Of a stretch of DNA of 52,958 bases, positions 16,861 through 25,898 are shown in pieces (position 1 is the first letter of the stretch; each line of letters starts with the position of its first letter). The translations under genes were made by a program, and so were the position numbers. Source of the stretch: Flavobacterium aurantiibacter (GTDB taxonomy: Bacteria; Bacteroidota; Bacteroidia; Flavobacteriales; Flavobacteriaceae); assembly GCF_002251775.1 (NCBI RefSeq), contig NZ_NOXX01000194.1, positions 1-52,958 on the forward strand, written 5' to 3'. The notes under the pieces were generated by a model that ran no database searches, had not been told where the DNA came from, and saw only the letters and a list, made by a program, of their open reading frames with translations.

Positions 16861-19056
16861 TTAATTTGCTACTTCGCTGATAAATTTGATGCGCATCAAT
16901 CGCAATTCATCAATATCGTATTCGCCGTCGAATTCCTTTAATGCATCTTCAATGCGATCGGTTTCCGACTCCATAAAGTAATCGTGAATTTCTTCTTGCT
17001 GATCTTCGTCGAGAATGTCGTCGATCCAATACTTAATATTTAGTTTGGTTCCGGCGTACACAATTTGCTCCATTTCTTTCAGCAGGGCATCCATGGTTAA
17101 GCCTTTTGCCGAAGCGATGTCGTCGAGTGAAAGCTTGCGATCGATATTTTGAATGATGTACAATTTGTTAGCCGAATTTGCCCCGGTTGACTTCACCACC
17201 AAATCGTCTGGACGAACAATATCGTTCTCTTCCACATAACGATTAATCATTTCCACGAATTCCTTGCCGTATTTTTTGGCTTTGCCCTCGCCTACTCCAT
17301 GCACATTGCTCAGTTCTTCGAGCGTTGTAGGATACTTGAGTGCCATATCTTCGAGCGACGGATCTTGAAAAACCACAAACGGCGGAACACCTGCTTTCTT
17401 GGCAACTTTCTTGCGTAAATCGCGGAGAATAGCCATCAATGCTTCGTCGGCTGTTCCTGAAGATTTACTTGCCGTTACGATCGAATCGTCTTCATTTTCA
17501 TCGTATTCATGGTCTTCCGACATCATAAACGAAGTCGGATTGTCGATGTAATCCAAACCTTTTTCGGTAACCTTTAAAATTCCGTAGGTTTCAATGTCTT
17601 TCGTCAGCAAACCTTCTACCAACACTTGTCGGATGAGCGCCATCCAATAACGCTCGTCGTGTTTTTCGCCCGAACCAAAAAATGTTTGCGAATCGGTTCT
17701 GTGCGCTTTGATCACCGCATTTACTTTTCCAATCAAAGTATAAATCACTTCTTTGGCTTTGTATAGATGCTTGGTGTCGCGAACTACTTTCAGCAATTTT
17801 ACAACTTGATCTTGTGCTTCTACCTTTGATTTTGGGTTGCGCACATTGTCGTCCATATCGGCGCCTTCGCCGTTTTCACTATCGAACTCTTCTCCAAAAT
17901 AATGAAGCAGGAATTTTCGTCGCGACATTGAAGTTTCTGCGTAAGCAACTACTTCCTGCAGGAGCGCAAATCCGATTTCTTGTTCGGCAACAGGTTTACC
18001 CGACATGAATTTTTCGAGTTTTTCGACATCTTTATAGGAGTAGTAAGCCAAGCAATAGCCTTCGCCACCGTCGCGACCGGCACGACCCGTTTCTTGATAA
18101 TAACTTTCTAAACTTTTTGGAATGTCGTGATGAATAACAAAACGCACGTCGGGTTTATCGATTCCCATACCAAAGGCAATGGTAGCCACAACAACATCAA
18201 CATCTTCCATCAGGAACATATCTTGATGTTTGGCACGTGTTTTTGCATCGAGCCCGGCGTGATACGGCACAGCGCTGATGCCGTTAACTTGTAAAACTTG
18301 GGCGATGGCTTCTACTTTCTTGCGACTTAAGCAGTAAATAATTCCCGACTTTCCTTTGTATTGACGAATAAATCGGATGATATCCGCCTCGACATTTTTA
18401 GTTTTCGGACGTACATCGTAGAATAAATTCGGACGATTAAACGACGCTTTAAAAGTTTTTGCATCGGTCATATCCAAATTTTTCAAGATATCTTCTTGAA
18501 CTTTTGGCGTTGCGGTTGCAGTTAACCCGATTACGGGAACTTCGCCCAACTGTTTGATGATATATCGCAAATTGCGGTATTCCGGACGGAAGTCGTGTCC
18601 CCATTCCGAAATACAGTGCGCTTCGTCTATGGCAACAAAAGAAATGGGAACAGATCGTAGAAACTGAACATATTCCTCTTTTGTAAGCGATTCGGGCGCA
18701 ACATATAGGAGTTTGGTGACACCATTTGTGATGTCTTTTTTAACCTGATTGATTTCCGTTTTATTCAGCGAAGAGTTTAAAACATGAGCAACTCCTTCTT
18801 TGTCGGAAAGGCTTCGAATGGCATCGACCTGATTTTTCATCAGGGCAATTAGCGGAGAAACAACGATAGCTGTTCCTTCTAAAACAAGCGCTGGAAGCTG
18901 GTAGCAGAGCGACTTACCGCCGCCGGTTGGCATTATAACAAAAGTATTTTGATTGGCGAGAATACTCCGAATTACTTGTTCTTGAAGCCCTTTAAAGCTG
19001 TCAAAACCAAAGTGTTTCTTGAGCTCATTATGAATGTCGATTTCCTTATTATTCAT
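16861..19056 (-). CDS. recQ: ATP-dependent DNA helicase RecQ
   Basis: The 731-aa 3'-5' DNA helicase acts in recombination and replication-fork repair. It shows Walker A PTGGGKS (43-49), DEAH (144-147), the aromatic-rich loop after it, and motif VI QETGRAGRDG (321-330). An RQC/winged-helix region follows and then an HRDC-like domain (about residues 535-610, with PPFVVFQDPSLEDMA). The RQC zinc site seems lost: around residues 374-405, where E. coli has four cysteines, the sequence reads AETSMSRRKFLLHYFGEEF and then an Asp/Gly-rich stretch without cysteine. A C-terminal extension of about 120 residues follows HRDC. The promoter is at 19094-19124. Confidence 0.95.
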   Translation of the reverse strand: MNNKEIDIHNELKKHFGFDSFKGLQEQVIRSILANQNTFVIMPTGGGKSLCYQLPALVLEGTAIVVSPLIALMKNQVDAIRSLSDKEGVAHVLNSSLNKTEINQVKKDITNGVTKLLYVAPESLTKEEYVQFLRSVPISFVAIDEAHCISEWGHDFRPEYRNLRYIIKQLGEVPVIGLTATATPKVQEDILKNLDMTDAKTFKASFNRPNLFYDVRPKTKNVEADIIRFIRQYKGKSGIIYCLSRKKVEAIAQVLQVNGISAVPYHAGLDAKTRAKHQDMFLMEDVDVVVATIAFGMGIDKPDVRFVIHHDIPKSLESYYQETGRAGRDGGEGYCLAYYSYKDVEKLEKFMSGKPVAEQEIGFALLQEVVAYAETSMSRRKFLLHYFGEEFDSENGEGADMDDNVRNPKSKVEAQDQVVKLLKVVRDTKHLYKAKEVIYTLIGKVNAVIKAHRTDSQTFFGSGEKHDERYWMALIRQVLVEGLLTKDIETYGILKVTEKGLDYIDNPTSFMMSEDHEYDENEDDSIVTASKSSGTADEALMAILRDLRKKVAKKAGVPPFVVFQDPSLEDMALKYPTTLEELSNVHGVGEGKAKKYGKEFVEMINRYVEENDIVRPDDLVVKSTGANSANKLYIIQNIDRKLSLDDIASAKGLTMDALLKEMEQIVYAGTKLNIKYWIDDILDEDQQEEIHDYFMESETDRIEDALKEFDGEYDIDELRLMRIKFISEVAN

Positions 19057-19079
19057 GCGATAAAAAAGGGGATTTTACT

Positions 19080-19087
19080 TAATTTTG
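19080..19087 (+). promoter_or_regulatory. Putative -7 box for the kpsF operon
   Basis: TAATTTTG matches TAnnTTTG exactly and lies 58 bp before the kpsF ATG. No -33 TTTG is seen at the right distance, so the call is tentative. Confidence 0.4.
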
Positions 19088-19093
19088 CAATAC

Positions 19094-19124
19094 TAAAAGT
19101 ACAACATTCCTCTGAATCTACAAA
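19094..19124 (-). promoter_or_regulatory. Putative promoter of recQ
   Basis: On the minus strand TTTG (19121-19124), exactly 19 bp of spacer and TACTTTTA (19094-19101) match the Bacteroidota promoter pattern in seven of eight positions of the -7 box. The recQ ATG is at 19056, giving a leader of about 30 nt. It is back to back with the kpsF promoter region. Confidence 0.6.
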
Positions 19125-19145
19125 TACTTCTCAAGTACACTTTTC

Positions 19146-20108
19146 ATGACGCAAATAAACATCCTTGATACCGCCAAACGAACGATTTTATCTGAAAGTA
19201 AGGCGATTGAAAAGTTGGCAGACTTATTAACTCCCGATTTTGTTTCGGCAGTGGAAGCGATACTTTCGATGAAAGGTCGTTTAGTTGTTACCGGAATTGG
19301 AAAAAGTGCCATCATTGCCCAAAAAATTGTAGCTACTTTAAACAGTACTGGAACGCCTTCTTTATTTCTTCATGCTTCCGAAGCCATTCACGGCGATTTA
19401 GGTATGGTGCAAGCGGGCGATGTTGTTATTTGCATCAGCAAAAGCGGCAACAGTCCGGAAATTAAAGTACTTGCGCCGATTATTAAACGCTTTGGAAATA
19501 TTTTAATCGGAATGACGGGCAACACGCATTCGTTTTTAGCGCAGCAATCCGATTTAGTTCTCGACACAACCGTAACCGAAGAGGCTTGTCCGCTAAATTT
19601 AGCACCTACTTCTTCAACGACAGCGCAGTTGGTTATGGGCGATGCCTTGGCGGTAACTTTAATGGAAATGAAACAGTTTACAGCCGAAGATTTTGCCAAG
19701 TATCATCCGGGCGGCGCATTGGGCAAGAAATTACTGCTTCGCGTAAAAGATATGCTCGCCAATACGTTAAAACCTCAGGTAAGTCCAGACACTTCAATAA
19801 AAGCAACTATTTTCGAAATTTCTGAAAAGCGTTTAGGCGTGGCTGCTGTGGTCGATCAAGGTAAAGTAGTTGGTATTATTACCGACGGTGATATTCGTAG
19901 AATGTTGAATAAAACAGACAGTATTAGTGGTTTAACGGCGAAAGATATTATGACAGTGCATCCGAAAACCATCACGTCGAATACTATGGTTATTGATGCT
20001 TTGAATATTTTGGAAGATTTTTCGATTACACAATTGGTTGTAGTTGATAACGACGAATACAAAGGTGTACTTCATTTACACGATATTTTAAAAGAAGGAA
20101 TAGTATAA
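19146..20108 (+). CDS. kpsF: KpsF/GutQ-type D-arabinose 5-phosphate isomerase
   Basis: The 320-aa enzyme converts D-ribulose 5-phosphate to D-arabinose 5-phosphate, the first step to Kdo for lipopolysaccharide. A SIS domain (about residues 35-180) contains VTGIGKSA (48-55), ASEAIHGDLGM and the SKSGNS phosphate-binding loop (98-103). Two CBS motifs occupy about 205-320. Length and domain order match KdsD/KpsF. It overlaps tatC by one base (TAATG) and heads the operon kpsF-tatC-AhpD-like-lptB, in which both end genes serve lipopolysaccharide. Confidence 0.93.
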   Translation: MTQINILDTAKRTILSESKAIEKLADLLTPDFVSAVEAILSMKGRLVVTGIGKSAIIAQKIVATLNSTGTPSLFLHASEAIHGDLGMVQAGDVVICISKSGNSPEIKVLAPIIKRFGNILIGMTGNTHSFLAQQSDLVLDTTVTEEACPLNLAPTSSTTAQLVMGDALAVTLMEMKQFTAEDFAKYHPGGALGKKLLLRVKDMLANTLKPQVSPDTSIKATIFEISEKRLGVAAVVDQGKVVGIITDGDIRRMLNKTDSISGLTAKDIMTVHPKTITSNTMVIDALNILEDFSITQLVVVDNDEYKGVLHLHDILKEGIV

Positions 20109-20941
20109 TGGCTGAAAAAAGCATGAAAGAGATGACTTTTTTAGATCATCTTGAAGCACTTCGCTGGATGTTGATTCGCAGCACTGTTGCCATTTTAATA
20201 TGTGCGGTGGTGGCGTATTTCTTCATTGATTTTATCTTTTCGGATATCATTTTTGCCGCAACACGACCCGATTTTATCACGTATGAGTTCTTTTGTGAAA
20301 CCACTAAATATTTAGGTCTCGACGACGAATCGACTTGTGTAAAAGATTTTAGTTTCATCATACAAAATACGAATGTTGGCGGACAATTTTCTATTTTCAT
20401 TTGGACGTGCATTGCCGCGGGTTTTATCCTCGGATTTCCTTACATCCTTTTTGAAATTTGGAAATTCATCAAGCCAGCATTATACGAGAAGGAACGAAAA
20501 ATGGCAATCGCATTTGTACTCGTAACTTCTTTACTTTTTTTCCTCGGCGTCTTGTTCGGATTTTACTTGGTCGTGCCGTTATCGGTGAATTTCTTCGCCA
20601 CTTTTGTAGTGAGCGATACGATAGTGAACCAATTTAACGTTGATTCGTACATATCGATGGTAAAAACTTCGATTATTGCCTCTGGCTTGGTTTTTGAACT
20701 GCCTGTAATCATCTATTTCTTAGCCAAACTCGGTCTGGTAACAGCCGAATTTCTAAGAAAATATCGAAGATTTGCGATCGTAATTATATTGATTATCGCA
20801 GCGATTGTTACGCCACCCGATGTAACCTCGCAATTATTGGTAAGTATTCCGATACTCGTACTGTATGAATGCAGTATTTTTATCGCTAAAGTAGTAGTAA
20901 ATAATCGTTTGAAAAATGAGCAATCTAGTAACCGAATTTAA
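20108..20941 (+). CDS. tatC: Sec-independent protein translocase TatC
   Basis: The 277-aa inner-membrane protein has six predicted helices and the typical start MTFLDHLEALRWMLIRS (after a short Lys-rich lead), which corresponds to the conserved HLxELRxR region. The segment FILGFPYILFEIWKFIKPALYEKER carries the cytoplasmic-loop signature with the conserved P and ER. TatC recognises twin-arginine signal peptides. A longer periplasmic insertion near residues 50-85, with two cysteines, is often seen in the Bacteroidota. It overlaps the next gene by 26 bp. Confidence 0.95.
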   Translation: MAEKSMKEMTFLDHLEALRWMLIRSTVAILICAVVAYFFIDFIFSDIIFAATRPDFITYEFFCETTKYLGLDDESTCVKDFSFIIQNTNVGGQFSIFIWTCIAAGFILGFPYILFEIWKFIKPALYEKERKMAIAFVLVTSLLFFLGVLFGFYLVVPLSVNFFATFVVSDTIVNQFNVDSYISMVKTSIIASGLVFELPVIIYFLAKLGLVTAEFLRKYRRFAIVIILIIAAIVTPPDVTSQLLVSIPILVLYECSIFIAKVVVNNRLKNEQSSNRI

Positions 20942-21269
20942 CGAATACCGTTCTAAAATGAATGAAAAACTGCTTTCCGACCCGAACAAGGTTGTGAAAC
21001 GCATTTTCAATTTAGACACCAATGCCTATCAAGAAGGTGCACTCGACGTGAAAACAAAAGAGCTTTTGGGCTTGGTAGCGTCGACTGTTTTGCGTTGCGA
21101 CGATTGCGTAAAATACCACTTAGAAACCAGCTACAAACACGGCGTTACCAAAGAAGAAATGATGGAAGCCATGGGAATTGCTACGCTGGTTGGCGGAACC
21201 ATAGTTATTCCGCATTTGCGTCGGGCATACGAGTTTTGGGAAGCTTTAGAAGAACAATCAAACCAATAA
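20916..21269 (+). CDS. Carboxymuconolactone decarboxylase / AhpD-like protein
   Basis: The 117-aa protein carries the redox motif CDDCVKYH (CxxCxxxH) typical of the AhpD-like branch of the carboxymuconolactone decarboxylase family, preceded by KTKELLGLVASTVLR and followed by the GVTKEEMMEAM helix. Members act as peroxidase adaptors or decarboxylases; the CxxC favours a redox role. It starts inside the tatC 3' end and lies 2 bp before lptB. The order tatC - this gene - lptB is common in the Flavobacteriia by my recollection. Confidence 0.9.
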   Translation: MSNLVTEFNEYRSKMNEKLLSDPNKVVKRIFNLDTNAYQEGALDVKTKELLGLVASTVLRCDDCVKYHLETSYKHGVTKEEMMEAMGIATLVGGTIVIPHLRRAYEFWEALEEQSNQ

Positions 21270-21271
21270 AA

Positions 21272-22021
21272 ATGATTTTACGCGCAGATAATTTAGTTAA
21301 AACCTATAAAGGTAGAAGTGTCGTAAAAGGCGTTTCGGTGGAAGTAAATCAGGGTGAAATCGTAGGATTGCTCGGCCCGAATGGTGCTGGGAAAACAACT
21401 TCATTTTACATGATTGTTGGTTTGGTGAAGCCCAACGCAGGCAACATCTATCTCGACGATTTAGAAATTACCGACTACCCGATGTACAAACGGGCGCAGC
21501 AAGGCATTGGCTATTTAGCGCAGGAAGCATCGGTTTTTCGCAAACTGAGTATTGAAGACAATATTTTAAGCGTTTTACAACTTACGAATCTCACTAAAGA
21601 ACAGCAAGTTGCGAAAATGGAGTCGCTTTTAGACGAATTCTCGTTGCAACACATACGTACCAATCGCGGCGATTTACTCTCAGGCGGTGAACGCAGACGT
21701 ACTGAAATTGCGCGTTGTTTGGCAACCGATCCGAAGTTTATTCTTCTCGACGAGCCGTTCGCAGGTGTCGACCCTGTTGCAGTAGAAGATATTCAACGAA
21801 TCGTCGCGCAATTAAAAAACAAAAACATTGGAATTTTAATTACCGACCACAACGTACAGGAAACGCTAGCAATTACCGATAAAACCTATCTGATGTTCGA
21901 AGGCGGCATCTTAAAAGCGGGAGTTCCCGAAGAATTGGTTCAAGACGAAGTGGTTCGTCGTGTATATCTCGGTCAGAATTTCGAATTGCGTAAAAAGAAA
22001 TTAGACTTTACCGCCCAATAG
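21272..22021 (+). CDS. lptB: LPS export ABC transporter ATP-binding protein LptB
   Basis: The 249-aa ATPase powers lipopolysaccharide extraction from the inner membrane together with LptFG and C. Walker A is GPNGAGKTT (35-43), signature LSGGE (136-140) followed by RRRTEIAR, and Walker B FILLDE (156-161) followed by PFAGVDPVAVEDIQ, a segment very typical of LptB. The ATG at 21272 gives the standard start MILRADNLVKTYKG; an upstream in-frame start at 21095 would run through the preceding gene in another frame. Its last 14 bp overlap the convergent lysozyme gene. Confidence 0.95.
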   Translation: MILRADNLVKTYKGRSVVKGVSVEVNQGEIVGLLGPNGAGKTTSFYMIVGLVKPNAGNIYLDDLEITDYPMYKRAQQGIGYLAQEASVFRKLSIEDNILSVLQLTNLTKEQQVAKMESLLDEFSLQHIRTNRGDLLSGGERRRTEIARCLATDPKFILLDEPFAGVDPVAVEDIQRIVAQLKNKNIGILITDHNVQETLAITDKTYLMFEGGILKAGVPEELVQDEVVRRVYLGQNFELRKKKLDFTAQ

Positions 22022-22856
22022 TTAGTCGGTTTAATGCCTCGCTATTTCCTCGGTAAATATTCAAATCTACCGGACCACGAATGCCCGGAATGGATCCAGA
22101 TTCAGAAAATTGCCAAAAAAGTTGCTGTGGCGGAAATTCTCTTTGTGTAACAGTATATGCGGCAATCCAAAACCGATATCCCGAGAATTCTTCTTCTAAA
22201 AACGCTTCCTTAAATTTCTTTCCCGAATAAATTATCGGTTTAACGCCGTAATGCGCTTCCACAAGGTCCAACCAATTTCGCAAGCCTTTACGCAGATTGT
22301 GCAAACTTTGTACTGACGAAACGCGCTCGATATCTAAAATGGGAGGTAAATCGCCGGGCTTTAACTGCACTGTTTTTATGAAGTTTTCCGCTTGCGCAGA
22401 AGAATTCTCGTCCGGACGAAAATAATGATAAGCACCTCGAATAACCGCTAATTTACGAACGGCTTTCCAATTGCCTTTGAATTGTTTATCGACGTAATTA
22501 GTGCCAGCTGTGGCGCGCAAAACCACAAATTCAATAGGCTTGCCATAGGCCGAGTCGACTTCCTGCCAACGAATCCGACCTTGATATTCAGAGACATCGA
22601 TACCAAATGTACTCTTCGGAAAACTCGTAAAAACTTCTTTGGTACGCTGATTGGTGTTTGCAGCGTTGCTGGCTCGTTGTTCGTAACGATTTGTGACAAA
22701 GCCTAAATACCGCAATAATGTGGCTTTATTCAATACTATCAAAAGTGCAACAGTTCCACACAAGAATAGCAGGAGAAAAATTCGATTGCGAAGCTGATTT
22801 TTCGGATTCGATTTTCGCCTAGGCGCTCGTTTTCTGGGATTTACGTTCCGTGGCAT
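22008..22856 (-). CDS. Glycoside hydrolase family 25 lysozyme, membrane anchored
   Basis: The 282-aa protein has a very basic N-terminal tail (about residues 1-24), one membrane helix (about 25-43) and a GH25 muramidase domain from about residue 80. The family pattern is visible: FGIDVSEYQG with Asp87, RATAG, GAYHYFRP (141-148) and the catalytic LDIE (Asp175, Glu177). It should cut the glycan strands of peptidoglycan from the periplasmic face. The start overlaps the 3' end of pssA by 38 bp, so the two genes are translated from one message. The basic tail is unusual for a lysozyme but compatible with a type II membrane anchor. Confidence 0.9.
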   Translation of the reverse strand: MPRNVNPRKRAPRRKSNPKNQLRNRIFLLLFLCGTVALLIVLNKATLLRYLGFVTNRYEQRASNAANTNQRTKEVFTSFPKSTFGIDVSEYQGRIRWQEVDSAYGKPIEFVVLRATAGTNYVDKQFKGNWKAVRKLAVIRGAYHYFRPDENSSAQAENFIKTVQLKPGDLPPILDIERVSSVQSLHNLRKGLRNWLDLVEAHYGVKPIIYSGKKFKEAFLEEEFSGYRFWIAAYTVTQREFPPQQLFWQFSESGSIPGIRGPVDLNIYRGNSEALNRLTIGR

Positions 22857-23538
22857 TTTTTAGCATTGACAAAACTACGTACAGAAAAATAATCAGAGGT
22901 ACAGCCGCAACTTGTAGAACAACCAAACTAAGTACCGAAAATAACACTAAAACCAGTTGAAACTTCATTTTAGACAATCGAAACGACTTAAATTTAAGTG
23001 AAAACAAAGGAATCGGTGCATTCAATAAAAACGCACTCAAGGCAGCAAGCACAATTAAAAAAAAGTGATTTGTAAGTAACTCAATGGCAATCAAGCTTGT
23101 AGTTGAAGCTAAAACTACGGGTAAACTCACGATAAAAAGCGCATTACCCGGTGTTGGCATGCCGATAAAAGAATCGGTTTGACGCGTATCGATGTTAAAG
23201 TTCGCCAAGCGGTAGCAAGAACCTAAAGTGGGAAGAAATCCGAGATACGGAATTACGGAGTCGGCCGGCATTCCGCTTGAATTTTGTAGCATAAAAAACA
23301 AAGTCAAGCCCGGCGTTACTCCACTGGTTACCATATCGGCCAAACTGTCGAGTTGTAAGCCAAGTGGACTAGCAGCGTTAAAAATTCGTGCCGCCATACC
23401 GTCGAAAAAATCGAAGAAAATGCCGAGTGCGACAAAGAAAAAGGCCCAATCGTAGTGTTTTTCGAACAGTTGAATTACGGCTACGCAACCGCAAAACAAG
23501 TTCAGTATCGTAATAGTATTCGGAATATGCTTTGTCAT
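22819..23538 (-). CDS. pssA: CDP-diacylglycerol--serine O-phosphatidyltransferase
   Basis: The 239-aa membrane enzyme makes phosphatidylserine, the precursor of phosphatidylethanolamine. The CDP-alcohol phosphatidyltransferase signature is complete: DG (46-47), AR (50-51), Gly60, Asp64 and Asp68 in the D-G-x2-A-R-x8-G-x3-D-x3-D spacing. About seven hydrophobic helices follow. I chose the ATG at 23536-23538, giving MTKHIPNTITILNLFCG, the usual beginning; a longer in-frame start at 23706 adds 56 residues that do not look like the family and run over the divergent promoter. A -7-like box is at 23558-23565. Confidence 0.93.
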   Translation of the reverse strand: MTKHIPNTITILNLFCGCVAVIQLFEKHYDWAFFFVALGIFFDFFDGMAARIFNAASPLGLQLDSLADMVTSGVTPGLTLFFMLQNSSGMPADSVIPYLGFLPTLGSCYRLANFNIDTRQTDSFIGMPTPGNALFIVSLPVVLASTTSLIAIELLTNHFFLIVLAALSAFLLNAPIPLFSLKFKSFRLSKMKFQLVLVLFSVLSLVVLQVAAVPLIIFLYVVLSMLKNATERKSQKTSA

Positions 23539-23557
23539 GCTATAAAATGTAAGCAAG

Positions 23558-23565
23558 CAAATGTA
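23558..23565 (-). promoter_or_regulatory. Putative -7 box for pssA
   Basis: The minus strand reads TACATTTG, an exact TAnnTTTG match, 20 bp upstream of the pssA ATG. No clear -33 element. Confidence 0.5.
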
Positions 23566-23665
23566 AGGCAATAAGCTGAACCGAAATTCGTTTTGTTGAA
23601 GAAGATTTCGGTGATTTCGGCGCATTTTAATTGCGAAATAGTCCGATGCTTTACTGTGAAATCGA

Positions 23666-23673
23666 TACTTTTG
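23666..23673 (+). promoter_or_regulatory. Putative -7 box for the PorV-like gene
   Basis: TACTTTTG matches TAnnTTTG exactly. It supports a start downstream of it, at the GTG of 23698, and argues against the ATG at 23593, which would lie upstream of the box. Confidence 0.5.
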
Positions 23674-23697
23674 CGAGCTGATTGCCGAAAAAAAATT

Positions 23698-24777
23698 GTG
23701 AATCAAAAAAAATATAACTTCGTTCTGTTAAGCCTTGTTTTCTCGCTATTTGCTAGCGCACAGGCAGTGCGTAAATACTCAAACGAATTTATGAACATCG
23801 GTGTCGACTCACGTGCGCTGGGAATGTCGAATGCCGTGACCGCGCATGTTACCGACGTTACGGCAGGCTATTGGAATCCGGCTGGATTACTCGGCGTTGA
23901 ACGCGATCAGGTTGCCTTAATGCACGCTAGTTATTTTGCGAATATTGCGCAGTACGACTACATTGGCTATGCAAAAAACATCGACGATCGAAGTGCTTTT
24001 GGATTTTCGTTAATTCGATTTGGCGTTGACGACATCTTGAATACCACTCAACTTATTGATTCCGAAGGAAATATCGATTATAACCGCATTTCTCTTTTCT
24101 CAACCGCCGATTACGGACTTACCTTTTCCTACGCTCGTAGTTTACAAGTACCTGGATTTCAATACGGTATTTCTGCAAAAATAATTCGTCGGGTTATTGG
24201 CGATTTTGCCTCATCATGGGGTGTTGGTTTCGACTTAGGATTTCAGTTCGAACGCTCGGGCTGGAAATTAGGTGTGATGGCGCGAGACATTACCACAACG
24301 TACAACATTTGGACGATTGATGAAGAGGCATTTAAAACAATCTCGGACGCTGTTCCGGGACAAAATGCCGAATTACCCGAAAGTACCGAGATTACTTTGC
24401 CGAAACTACAAATTGGTTTAGCAAAACTATTTGAATTTCACAACGAAACCAGTCTTTTAGCTAGTACCAATCTAAACATGCGTTTTGAACAAACGAACGA
24501 TTTAATTTCGGGCAGCGGCTACTCTATTGATCCGGCACTTGGTTTTGAATACGGCTACAGCGATTTAATTTTTGTTCGAGCAGGCGTTGGAAATTTTCAG
24601 AACATTGAAGAAATTGACGGTTCTAAACGACTGGGTTTTCAGCCAAATATTGGACTAGGATTCAAATACCGCGGCATTCAAATCGACTATGCATTAACCG
24701 ATTTAGGCGACCAAAGTGCTGCCTTGTACAGCAATATTTTCTCTGTGAAAGTTGACCTTGATATCTTTAGACGATGA
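23698..24777 (+). CDS. PorV/PorQ family outer-membrane beta-barrel protein
   Basis: The 359-aa protein starts with a signal peptide (from KKYNFVLLSLVFSLFASAQ) and the family-typical segment NEFMNIGVDSRALGMSNAVT, then GYWNPAGL. The rest is a beta-barrel of the FadL/PorV type. PorV and PorQ are parts of the type IX secretion system, but many paralogues have other or unknown roles, so I do not name it porV. The GTG at 23698 is chosen because it places the signal peptide at the very N-terminus and lies behind the TACTTTTG box. The stop overlaps the next start by four bases (ATGA). Confidence 0.85.
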   Translation: MNQKKYNFVLLSLVFSLFASAQAVRKYSNEFMNIGVDSRALGMSNAVTAHVTDVTAGYWNPAGLLGVERDQVALMHASYFANIAQYDYIGYAKNIDDRSAFGFSLIRFGVDDILNTTQLIDSEGNIDYNRISLFSTADYGLTFSYARSLQVPGFQYGISAKIIRRVIGDFASSWGVGFDLGFQFERSGWKLGVMARDITTTYNIWTIDEEAFKTISDAVPGQNAELPESTEITLPKLQIGLAKLFEFHNETSLLASTNLNMRFEQTNDLISGSGYSIDPALGFEYGYSDLIFVRAGVGNFQNIEEIDGSKRLGFQPNIGLGFKYRGIQIDYALTDLGDQSAALYSNIFSVKVDLDIFRR

Positions 24778-25898
24778 TTCGTTATCTACTATTATTTTTC
24801 TCGTTTTGTTTCTTTTCCGCGAAAGCGCAAATTCCAATAGCATCTCCTAACACTAAGTGCAGTTTACTAACCGTGAGTGCGGGAAATCAATTATACTCGT
24901 TATACGGCCACACCGGACTCCGATTTTACGACGAGCAGCAAGGATTTGACTTTGTAGTTAATTTTGGATACTTCGACTTTTCAACACCAAATTTCTATTT
25001 GAAATTTGTAAAAGGAGATTTGAAGTACTTTGTAGGAATCGATCGTTACGAAGATTTTTACGCCAATTACGTTTTTGAACAACGAGGTATTAAAGAGCAG
25101 ATTTTAAATTTAAAATCGTCTGAAATTCAATCGATTATTAATGATTTAGCCGCAATCGTAAATTCAGACGGGAGATTTTATACGTACAAATTTTTCCATC
25201 GAAATTGTACTACGATGGTTGCCGATCTGATTGCGAAACACAGTTCAATAAAGCCAGCGGTTATAAACGAGATTAAAGAAAAGAGTTTTCGTCAAATTGT
25301 CAGCGAATACCAGTCGCCACTGTATTTTGAGAATTTAGGAATCAACATCATGTTTGGCTACTACACCGATGAAAAGGCTGATGCAGTGTTCTTGCCCGAA
25401 CAACTTTTCAATGCGTATAAAACTCAAGGTCAGGAAGTTGTTTCCAAAACTAATACCTTAAACAAAGCTTCTTTAACACTCGATGTGCCCTGGTGGAATT
25501 CTATTTTTACATTATTTGTAATCTTAATAACGCTGGTTTTTGTCCATGAATATGTACGGAAATTCTTGTTCGTAGTACTTGGCTTTATCGGAATTTTTCT
25601 AGCGGCAGCCGGCTTATATAGCGAGCATGTTGAAGTACTTTGGAACTATAACATTCTATTATTCAATCCATTACTTCTATACTTCGCTTTCGCGGAAAAG
25701 AAATCCGTTCGTAGAAAAACGATTCAACTATTGGCAGCAGTTTTTGTTTTAGTTCACTTGATTTATGTGTTGAACAAATCGCAACTTATACTTTTTGCAC
25801 CTATTTACCTGACCGTATTTCTGTTGCTGCTTATTGATTCAGAGCTACTGACCACGATAAAACAAAATCGTGCTAAAAGTCTTAATCACAATATTTAA
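24774..25898 (+). CDS. DUF4105 (Lnb N-terminal periplasmic domain) membrane protein
   Basis: The 374-aa protein has a signal peptide (to about residue 18, FFSAKAQ), a periplasmic DUF4105 domain of about 200 residues (with LYSLYGHTGLRFYD, the GDLKYFVGIDRYEDF segment and HRNCTTMVADL, which contains a Cys and His typical of the papain-like fold) and four to five C-terminal membrane helices from about residue 238. The family is common in the Bacteroidota; its function is unknown, with peptidase-like activity suspected from the fold. It is co-translated with the PorV-like gene. Its last 54 bp overlap the 3' end of the convergent sugar transferase gene. Confidence 0.88.
   Translation: MIRYLLLFFSFCFFSAKAQIPIASPNTKCSLLTVSAGNQLYSLYGHTGLRFYDEQQGFDFVVNFGYFDFSTPNFYLKFVKGDLKYFVGIDRYEDFYANYVFEQRGIKEQILNLKSSEIQSIINDLAAIVNSDGRFYTYKFFHRNCTTMVADLIAKHSSIKPAVINEIKEKSFRQIVSEYQSPLYFENLGINIMFGYYTDEKADAVFLPEQLFNAYKTQGQEVVSKTNTLNKASLTLDVPWWNSIFTLFVILITLVFVHEYVRKFLFVVLGFIGIFLAAAGLYSEHVEVLWNYNILLFNPLLLYFAFAEKKSVRRKTIQLLAAVFVLVHLIYVLNKSQLILFAPIYLTVFLLLLIDSELLTTIKQNRAKSLNHNI

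Noticed and set aside
21095-21271. Upstream extension of lptB
   Set aside because: The extra 59 residues come from reading the AhpD-like gene in another frame; ATG 21272 gives the standard LptB start.
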